Below are positions 55,800 to 64,000 of a stretch of 64,000 bases of DNA, in pieces. Within the stretch, counting starts at the first letter, position 1; each line of letters begins with the position of its first letter. Both the position numbers and the translations under genes were made by a program. The notes beneath the pieces are model-generated. The model was not told where the DNA came from and did no database searches. It worked only from the letters and a program-made list of their open reading frames with translations. Source of the stretch: Armigeres subalbatus (lineage: Eukaryota; Arthropoda; Insecta; Diptera; Culicidae); contig NC_085139.1 in assembly GCF_024139115.2 (NCBI RefSeq), positions 3,233,470-3,297,469 on the forward strand. The letters are read 5' to 3'.

Positions 55800-58785
55800 T
55801 GGCGCTGCGGCCAACACATACGCCCAGGAGACCCTGAAGGTCCCGGTGGTGGTACAGACTGGATTAACGGGGATTTTACTGGACCCGCCTACCGGCGTAT
55901 ATGGACCCAGATGGTACCGCAGGCTCCCTGCAGTACCTCAGGATGAAGGCAACCAATGGCTCAATGCCACAGGATCCTTTTTTACTAAGGACTTCCGTCG
56001 AGAAATACCAGGGAACATGCACCGATGGAACCTTTAAGGAGAATCGTGGAATAGGCTACGTTCTGAAAATTCGAAGCAAGCCCCAGTTTGACAAGCTATG
56101 TCAAATGAAAAAGCTAATCGATGGTACCGCCATCACGGTATTTGGACACCCTCAGCTGAATAAGCGGTAGTGCGTTGTCACAAACTTCGACACCATCGGC
56201 CTGAAAGACGATTATCTCCGAGAGCGGCAGGCTTGTGGATATCCGTCATCCAACGTCGTAGACCACGGAGAACACGGCCACGATGATCCTCACGATTGCT
56301 GGAACAGTGGTACCCCCGTATACAGATTTTGGCTGGACGAGATGCAAAACCCGGAATTATTATTCATCCCCGATGAAGTGCCATCCATCCAAAGTGTGCG
56401 GTAAATGCAGCCAGGTGCATGAAACGGACCGAGTGTTGGCTCTAGCACAAAACCAATCCACCACTCAGGACTCCTCAAACGAAACAACAATCCCAATAGG
56501 AACTCATGCAGAACAACCTCACCGATCTGTCTGTACCAATCTGTACCAACCGACGACCACGCAGTAACGAGTCGTAAGTGCCCGATATACGAGAAAGAAG
56601 TTGCCATCCAGCATCTCCGAGTTGACCTCGGAATCTCGTATCCACAAGCTCGTCGGGAATATGACCTCCGATTTGGGACCATCAACCGTAGCTCGAATGC
56701 TTACGCCAGTGTAGTCACTAGCAGCAAAGACACCGAAATTGGCGAACTGAAGGCCATGGTTGCACAGCTCCTTGTCGATTCCAGAGCTAAGGACAGGAGA
56801 ATAGCTGAGATGGAGAATGCACTCGCAACACAAGAGCGTAGGTGACCGAATGAATAAAGTGAAGGACAATTGAAGATGGTCAGGCAGATTGCTGAACTAA
56901 CTGCCACAGTGGAACAACTTCAGAATGACCTAGTAATAAGGGAAGTGAGAAAAGATGAGATAATCACAAAACTGATGAATCATTCATCTCTCGAGCCCCT
57001 CACTCCCGCTGATGCTACTACGGACGATAGAGATCTCCAGTTTACCACACAATTCACCATTCCTGAAACACAGCAGTCCAGTAGAAGTGTCTCGGCCGCA
57101 GCCGCCGTAAACGTAAACACATGGATCGAAAGCTTCATGTCGGAGAAGGAAGAAGCCGTGACGAATGGGAAGAAGAACAGAAAGAAGTCTCTTAAGAAGA
57201 ATGTCCCTGATTATGAACACTCCACTAACGGAGACGTAATGTCTACCTCTTCACAACAGTCAAAACGAACACGACCCATCACAAAATCCAGTACCGACCA
57301 CGACTCTACCTGCTCTCCCAACGCGATGCGACTCCGCAGACTTCATATTTCATAGATCCGATCCAATCGCCGCTCAGTCGTCCTAAACACCTTACTGATT
57401 CAAGTAAGAGAAGCCACTTTTTCATCGTTTCCTTCAATCCTCCAGAGAACCTGAGCGAGCACATCAATGGCGCAACTAATGACTGAGCAATTCGCACCCA
57501 CTCCCATGTATCCAATCGATATGTCAAACTTTGAAGAAGAAAGTGCCGCAGGTAGCCGGGGTGCCGGCCAACCACAAGTCATGGCCCAACTGGAATGGCC
57601 GGGTCGACCTCGACGCCTGCCGGACGAAGATGGAAAACAGCCGAAGATCCCAACAAGCCCCCTCAGTAGCCTCGGCCCTTCAGTGCGGGGCTCTGGGGAA
57701 ATTGGAAGCGGGACGCAAAGAGGGTTTCACTCCCTATCCCCCGAAGGAAGATAATAATTAGGATCTTCAAGATTGGACCATACACATTCATCTGGGCCCA
57801 CCCCGGGTGGCTTACTGTATCGGGTGAAACTTGCCACGCACAATTTTCCAACGAACGATGCTCGAATCAAACTTGCGTCTTCACAAAACCTTCCACCAAA
57901 TCGTCGTACGCTAAGTACGACACGACTGACGTCAACAAGGGCGTACAAGCCGTACTCCACAATTCCATTATTGACGCATTCTCGCCTGTGCTAGGTGACA
58001 CGTCGTTTTCCGCCACTAGGGAAACCCTGCCCTTTTCCGACTCCACTACACAGCACCCAAACTTTCGCCAGTACGAATCTGTGGAGAAATCCATACCGAA
58101 AGTGTCGTAAACAACCAATTACGGTACCGTCAACGTTCGTCTTTGCCCCTCTCTCATCGGAAGAGGCTACGAATGCGGACATTTATAATGTTCTACATAA
58201 AGCTCGCTATAGACCAACCGCAGCGATCGAGCCAAGCGTCACGAAAACCTATACCAGAGATCCAGTTACCGCAGCTTCTCTGCCAACTTATTTACCATAG
58301 ACAGTTTAAAGGCACACAACCTGGAATGGCGAATTCCCTCAAACAGGCTCCAAGCAGACACTCACGTCGGAACTGCCGCACACATCTGATACCGACACCA
58401 TCAGAGCATTCCTGTGCGCCACCTTCGTATAAAGATACAACAGACGCAAATTCCCTCGAATGTATAGCACTTGATTCTGAGCCTGCGCCTACGCTTGATG
58501 ACGGTCTGCTGGAGACTGCTAATTGTGTGGCGCGCACCAGGTCAACATTCGCCATCCAATGGAACATGAACGGCTTCTTTCACAACCAATCGTATCTTGA
58601 AACGTTGGTGCAAAAATACCAACCAGCGGTACTCGCTCTTCAAGAGACACACAGGGCAACATCAACTGCCATGAACAACACAATCGGTCGCAAATTCCGA
58701 TGGTACACAGTCACCGGAACAAACATATTCCAGTCGGCAGCCATCGGAATAGCTGCGGAGCTCTCAGCTGAACCATTTATTATTA
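55800..58785 (+). pseudogene. I-like LINE, ORF1 and endonuclease, truncated and degenerate
   Basis: ORF1 is in several frames: PQFDKLCQMKKLIDGT and HPQLNKR (about 56085-56170), a Cys/His remnant CGKCSQVH, then CPIYEKEVAIQHLRVDLGIS (about 56576) and a coiled stretch to about 57350. ORF2 begins with an APE-type endonuclease, FAIQWNMNGFFHN and VLALQETHRATS (about 58550-58660). It is cut off at about 58785, where a second LINE lies in opposite orientation. Stops throughout; inactive. Confidence 0.75.
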
Positions 58786-60310
58786 TTATCAGACTAAGGC
58801 CGGAGTGGCCTGTGCAATACATGGCTGCACTTCGCTAACTACGCAGTCTGTGGAGGGTCCGCCAATCGTCCTCCACCTGATCGATCCACCTTGGCCGCTG
58901 TGCACCTCGCCTTCTTGATCTCGTCAGATCGTTGTCGAAAACCATTTTCACTGGATTACTGTCCGACATTCTGGCTACGTCCCCGGCCCACCACAGTCTT
59001 CCGATTTTCGCGGTGTGAACGATGGATGGTTCTCCCAACAGCTGATGCAACTCGTGGTTCATTTGCCTCCTCCACGTACCGTCCGCCATCTGCATCTCAC
59101 CATAGATGGTACGCAGCACTTTCCTTTCGAAAACTCCCAGTGCGTGTTGGTCCTCCACGAGCATCGTCCAGCTCTAGTGCCCATAGAGAACTACCGGTCT
59201 AATAAGCGTTTTGTAGATAGTCAGTTTGGTACGGCAGCGAACTCTATTCGATCGGAGCGTTTTGCGGAGTCCAAAGTACGTACGATTTCCTGCCATGATG
59301 CGTCTCCGAATTTCTCTGCTGGTTTCGTTATCGCCGGTCACCAGTGAGCCCAAGTACACGATTTTGTCACCACCGATAAAAACTCGTGGTGAGACATTGA
59401 CCTCTCTTGTGCCTCTACTTATCATGTACTTCGTCTTCGACATATTGATGACTAGTCCAATCCGTTTAGCTTCGATTTTCAGTCTGATGTAGGCTTCCTC
59501 CATCCTCTCAAAGTTACGTGCCATGATATCGATGTCGTCGGCGAAACCAAATAACTGGAAGGACTTTGTGAAAATTGTACCACTCCACTCGTGTCAATCC
59601 CTGCCCTTCATACTACTCCCTCCAAAGCGACGTTGAATAACAGACACGAAAGACCATCACCTTGCCGTAACCCTCTGCGCGTTTCGAAGGGACTCGAGAA
59701 TGCCCCTGAAACTCGAACTACGCACGTCACCCGATCCATCGTCGCCTCGATCAACCGTATCAGTTTATCCGGAAATCCGTTTTCGTGCATTAGCTGCCAT
59801 AGCTGGTCCCGATCGATTGTATCATATGCGGCTTTGAAGTCGATAAATAGATGATGTGTGGGCACGTTGTATTCGCGGCATTTCTTTAATACCTGACGTA
59901 CGGCGAACACCTGGTTTGTGGTAGAGCGTTCACCCATAAATCCCGCCTGGTACTGCCCCACGAACTCACTTGCAATTGGTGTTATTCTGCGCCATACAAT
60001 TTGGGAGAGTACCTAGTAGGCGGCGTTCAGCAATGTGATTGCGCGGTAGTTGCTACAAACCAGCTTATCGCCCTTTTTGTAGATGGGGCACACGACACCT
60101 TCCATCCACTCCTGCGGCAGAATTTCATCCTCCCAAACCTTGGTAATTACTAATTACTGACGCTTTTTCCTCCAAAAAATCGAGTTTTGTCTGTTCCGCG
60201 CCCGTTTGTATCGTGCCTTGTTTGCCCTCGTGCGGTGTTGCAGCAATCTCGCCCATGCTGCATTCTTCTCCTCAACTAACTGCTCACAGTTAGTCGTTTC
60301 TCTGATCCGG
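58785..60310 (-). pseudogene. Second LINE, RT region and 3' end, minus strand
   Basis: On minus: RT pieces GQYQAGFMGERSTTNQVF, THHLFIDFKAAYDTIDRDQL (palm with catalytic Asp) and RRGLRQGDGLSCLLFNVAL (about 59960-59610). Then SKTKYMISRGTRE and VYLGSLVTGDNE (about 59450-59350), and the C-terminal GRLWWAGDVARMSD and RRRGAQRPRWIDQVEDD (about 59000-58850). The 3' end has a (TAA)n tail, seen as TTATTATTATTAT on plus at about 58779. Frames are broken several times. Related DNA is at 21885-22340. The clade is uncertain (RTE- or R4-like by general look). Confidence 0.75.
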
Positions 60311-61031
60311 GGGCACCGTTCCTAGTGCAGCGGTTGCGGTGCTTCCAATGGCGGATCGATTATCTCTCCAGTCATCTTCAAGAGACCTAGCCTCAAGAGA
60401 CCAAGAGACCTCAAGCCTAGCTGTTCTTCCGTTGAAAGTGCCACTTCCCGCTGCTGCGCATAGTCTTGGGCTAGTCTACTGTCTTGCCGCCGCCCAATGT
60501 TTAGACGTGGCGGACAACTCCAACGCGTGTTGTGCACTTTCGATAGTTTTGAGCGCAGACATACTGCAACGAGGTAGACATATTATACCGTCTTACCCTA
60601 CAACACTGAGGCAAATTCTTTTGGTATATAACGCCATGGGTCTCCGAGCCTTAAAAAATACACGCGAGGCTTCAAAGCAGGCCACGCTTTAGAATTTGTT
60701 GTAGAGAATGTCGGCCTCGTCTTAAAAGAATACTCGACCTCCATAAAAGTATGCGATCCATCTTAGTCCTAGCACAGGCTTCTAGAGAGTACCGCCATAA
60801 ACAACCACGTGGTTAGGCGCGATTGTGAGATTTATCTAAAGTTCGGTAAAAAAAATGCTTTTTCAATGTCCTGGTCCTGCTGCAAGTTTAAAGCTGTCTT
60901 GAAACATGAAGATACTTATTTTATTTACATTTTTATTAATAATACCATTCGTGTTGAAATACAGACGAGTGACGACCCAAATTAGCATGAACTCACAGTT
61001 AAATCTGATGTATGCACCGTAATCTCCCATA
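60311..61031. other. Gene-free stretch
   Basis: It includes a fragment of the CTTTCTCG-family 3' part near 60620-60665 (GGTATATAACGCCATGGG, TCTCCGAGCC). There is otherwise nothing recognisable, and only short frames. Confidence 0.5.
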
Positions 61032-61310
61032 TTATATTTAAATCTAGATTGCTTTGAGAATAGGTCGTATGTGCAAAAGAGAGATTCTCTTTGATCGCGC
61101 TCTCTTTCGCTAATATATCGCCTAGTTTTGCATGTTTTGCTACATTTCCACTTCAGCATGATAGACAAAGCTATTGTCTTCGGATATCTGCCAAGAAATT
61201 CAAGGTAAACTTTTGTATAGTTTCGTAATTACCGAAAGAGAATAGATCCAAAGAGAGACTCTCTTTTGCACATACGACCTATTTTCAAAGCACTCTAGAT
61301 TTAAATATAA
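61032..61310. mobile_element. Inverted-repeat element upstream of gene D, 279 bp
   Basis: The arms are about 62 bases. The outer part is TTATATTTAAATCTAG with its complement at the far end, then GCTTTGAGAATAGGTCGTAT and GTGCAAAAGAGAG with few mismatches. No clear target duplication. It ends 168 bases before the gene D start codon, so it lies in or beside the promoter. Confidence 0.7.
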
Positions 61311-61477
61311 TCACATTCACATCAAACACATTTCATTGTTTCGATCTGGTATAAAGCGATAGAGGACAACGTTCATCAACTGTCAAAGTTATATTGCCAT
61401 ATCGTTTCTATTGTTCCGGATTGTCATGGTTCAGTTTGCTTGTTCCGTTTTGATCGCATCAGTTATTTATCGTCGTA

Positions 61478-62555
61478 ATGTCTTTCGTCCGTCGGAATAT
61501 GTCTCAAATACCAGCGCTCCGTCCGTCTCAGGGTGACCGTGGATCAGTCGACGGATCAAGCATGTCTACCACTCCTGTCCTTGGACGGCGACATCGGTCG
61601 GAGGAACAGCGAACCTTGTTTCCAACGATGACCGGAGATATTGAGACAGTTGGATTTGAGCGAATCGGAACGACCCATGCTTCATGGTAATGTTATATAG
61701 AGAATTTTGTTTACTTGAACTTCAATGGAGTGTGAGGTTATCTTATTGGGGATTCTTTGCAGGACGCAGTTAATATTTTCCATGGTCCTTACTATGACAG
61801 GGTTCATATTCGCCTATCATGGCTGCTACAGTGGAAATGAATGTCCAGGATATTACATAATTTTATATGTGAGGGCTCTATTCTGGGTTACAACATACGT
61901 AAGTTTTATCAACAGCAGTCATTGATCTTTGTAAAATACCTTTCATCAACGATTTCAGTTCATCCATCTCTATATGAAGTGTAAACACAATCGATTGAAG
62001 CTATTAGGATATCATAAATTTCTCCGGATCACTCATAGGCAAAAGAAGGCACCTCTACAACTAGTATCGCTCTCCAATCTGTTGATATTGGCCATCCATA
62101 CAATTGTTATGGATGTGTATGGAGCTAATTTCATCAACGACTGTTACATTAAAGGTTTATCGTTGACGTTTTTCCTTAGTGTATGGTGTCTAGTGGAATG
62201 CATGATTTTGACTTACATACACGTTACTTATTTCGGTGAGTATAGAATAATTTTTGCACTTGATTTCAACTCTAACTCCAATCATCACATTATAGTCAAA
62301 GTACGAGTATTCAACACGTTGCGAAGCCCGCCGGATGCACTGGCTTGTAGTTCATCATCGGAAGTACGCCGTAATGCTAACCATAGAGTGTCAGCCGAAG
62401 AACTGATCAACCAACAGTTTTTGATGATCGTCAAGATGATGGACGATAATCGGCATTTGCAGGACAAAATTCGCGAGGTACGTGCTGCAGCTCATCTCAT
62501 AAACAGCGAATCGACGCATCTCTCGCTGGCGGAACAATCTATGATAGGTTTTTGA
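61478..62555 (+). CDS. TMEM192-like gene D, four exons
   Basis: Exons: 61478-61686, 61763-61898, 61959-62235 and 62296-62555. The introns are 76, 60 and 60 bp, GT-AG. The total is 882 bases, 293 residues plus TGA. Exon count and phases equal gene A. The polar N-terminal tail of about 70 residues has two early Met codons (positions 1 and 8); I keep the first. The four hydrophobic segments carry the motifs ILYVRALFWVTTY, HNRLKLLGYHKFLRIT and APLQLVSLSN. After the last segment the linker RSPPDALACSSSSE mirrors [13 protein letters not shown] in gene A, and the C-terminal helix contains NQQFLMIVKMMDDNRHLQDK. It lies 13.7 kb from gene C, beyond transposon-rich DNA. Initiator-like TCAGT words occur near 61433 and 61459. 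Confidence 0.8.
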
Positions 62556-62912
62556 AGATTTGTTTGTTAAAGTCTGTTATTTGATTTTGAATAAAATTGT
62601 GGGCTTTCTTTTCGTTCAGTGTTGAAAAACATGTCAAGGCCTACTAAATGTTTCTGATGACACCCTTTACGCGTATTTTTACAGTTAAATATTGCACGAC
62701 TACTTGGACAGTATAATTCAATGACATCTCTCGTACAGCTTTGTGATAAAACATTCATTTACAATTATCTTGAAGTGCGTTCTATAATTTCTGAGGAGTA
62801 TCATGCAAAACCTTAAACTAGCCTACACTTATCCAACAACACAGAGATCTGATTGTTCATACACCGAAAAAGACATCTAACCTTCCTCGAATTGTCTCAC
62901 CTCTTTCTTATA
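62556..62912. other. Convergent 3' region between genes D and E
   Basis: This holds the gene D poly(A) signal and the presumed 3' UTR of gene E. I see no canonical AATAAA for gene E on the minus strand here and no other feature. Confidence 0.5.
62590..62595 (+). terminator. Polyadenylation signal, gene D
   Basis: AATAAA lies 35 bases after the gene D stop codon. Confidence 0.65.
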
Positions 62913-63692
62913 TCAGACATCGTCTCCGATACTTTCAAGCACTTCACTTTCGCAAAATTTTGAACTCATTTTCCCAAAAGAATCTACCGAATAGTTGCTT
63001 AGCTTGCTCCCGCTGGAACTGCGATGCTTCTCACTTAAACGATAACTATGGTCATTGTGCTGGTGTCCGCTGCTTACTCTTCCACAGCTGGAAGATTCGC
63101 GCTTCTTCAAACCCTTTTTGGCGCCCTTTCCAACGTTTTTCTCCATTGCTATCTTGCGGAACAGCGGTTCCGAGTCCTTTCCGCTCACCATGCAACGGTG
63201 TGCAACATGGCCTAACCGCGGTCCCCACTGTGGTGGGCCCTCCAGCAGCAATGGTGCTGCTTTCACACGCTGTCTCATCAGTTCCATGTTAATAGCGTGT
63301 TCCTCCTGTCTCAGCTTTTGCTCCGCTCGTCGCGTCGCCAGACGCAGATTCAATTCCTCTTGGTGTGTTTGACTGAAAAAAAGGAGACTCTCAATGAACT
63401 AACTACACAATTTTTATGTTCACTGGCCTTACTCCATGTTCAAATTCTGGAAAGCTTGCGATCGTTTTACACCCCATTGGAAGCGAGGCGCCTTCTTCAC
63501 GTTCACGTTGTCTTCTAGATCCAGCTCTCGCATCTTCTTTCGGCACCACTCTGTACGCAAAGTGGCAGCCAAGTTGGGTCTGTTAACCGGATAGATCGGT
63601 GCGGGAGTGTTGCTAGGCGGATGAACATCAACGGTTGAACTGTAACTCGAGTTACTCGATGGATACAGCGGCTGTAATGAGTTGATTAGCAT
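62913..63692 (-). CDS. Unrecognised basic protein, two exons (gene E)
   Basis: Exons in transcript order: 63692-63433 and 63372-62913, separated by a 60-bp GT-AG intron whose acceptor has a long T tract. The total is 720 bases, 239 residues plus a stop. I do not recognise the family. An in-frame TGA lies a few codons before the ATG at 63692, which supports this start. What can be seen: a Pro/Ser/Tyr-rich N-terminus, then a block with EWCRKKMRELDLED and RFQWGVKRSQAFQ. After the intron comes a charged, probably helical stretch (RRAEQKLRQEEHAINMELM), then APLLLEGPPQWGPRLGHVAHRC, quoted here in two parts: APLLLEGPPQW and GPRLGHVAHRC. The tail is Ser/Lys/His-rich. There is no signal peptide or membrane segment. 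Two frames that join cleanly in the same protein style argue for a real gene. It is convergent with gene D. Confidence 0.65.
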
Positions 63693-63756
63693 GTCATCAA
63701 ATAGAATAGGCCATCATATATGGGTATACCCTCCCAAACGGTGCTGGGTTACTAGG

Positions 63757-64000
63757 CCGTTAGGCCGCATGGTCATTAGGTTTAATAAGAAGTGAGTAGT
63801 GACAAATGAGATGTGGGAAAAAAGTATTGAGAAGTAAGAAGTGAGATGAGAGATGTAGGAGAGGGGAAATAGGAAATGAGAAAGAAGAAAAAAGAAGGCA
63901 AGGAAAGAAACAGGAAGAAAACAGCACGAGGAAGAAATAAGAAAAGGAGTAAAGAAGAAAGAAAAAAATCTTGGTGTTGTATACAAGACACGACGGCTCG
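63757..64000. repeat. Purine-rich tract with GTTAGGCC/GAAGTGAG words
   Basis: Almost pure A/G on the plus strand, with repeated AAGTGAG and AGAAGTGAG words, introduced by CCGTTAGGCCGCATGG. It is the opposite-orientation relative of the repeat in AdipoR intron 3 (19990-20265). The open frames on the minus strand (Phe/Leu/Ser-rich) are compositional artefacts. The tract runs off the window end. Confidence 0.65.

Overview
This is mosquito chromosomal DNA, almost certainly Aedes (Ae. aegypti or Ae. albopictus). The grounds are Feilai-type tRNA-derived SINEs, GT-AG introns of 44-76 bp in intact genes, and dense nested transposons: BEL/Pao LTR elements, R1/I-like LINEs, hAT-like elements and MITEs. 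Host genes fill only a small part of the window. The rest is transposon sequence at many stages of decay.

Layout. 1-18.5 kb has no host gene that I can support. It holds MITEs, LINE remnants (7.4-8.8 kb on +, 15.7-17.9 kb on -) and a 2.58-kb hAT-like element with 8-bp target duplications at 12250-14833. An intact four-exon adiponectin receptor gene lies at 18526-20670 (419 residues, all four zinc-site residues at family spacing). A LINE 3' fragment and a degenerate R1-like LINE, itself hit by two MITEs, fill 21.9-26.7 kb.

From 28.7 to 62.6 kb there are four paralogous genes for small multi-pass membrane proteins, which I call TMEM192-like (lysosomal membrane family; moderate confidence). Gene A (+) has its first coding exon at 28681 and the other three at 43992-44890. 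Gene B (-) is at 45364-46512, gene C (+) at 46691-47729 and gene D (+) at 61478-62555. A and B are tail to tail. B and C are head to head across 178 bp. D is separated from them by about 14 kb of repeats. The first intron of gene A is about 15.2 kb and contains a tRNA-like SINE, two inverted copies of one dispersed repeat, a 2.37-kb hAT-like element, a 7.6-kb BEL/Pao retrotransposon with both LTRs, and a small LTR element (TRIM-like) whose 3' LTR carries a MITE that the 5' LTR lacks.

47.8-61 kb is again transposon territory: a tandem 247-bp repeat, a perfect 43-bp palindrome, another hAT-like MITE, and an I-like LINE broken by a second LINE in the opposite orientation. An unrecognised two-exon gene (239 residues, -) closes the window at 62913-63692, followed by a purine-rich tract.

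No rRNA, functional tRNA, CRISPR or prokaryotic feature is present. All gene models are my own splice reconstructions, and all repeat boundaries come from reading terminal repeats and target duplications by eye.
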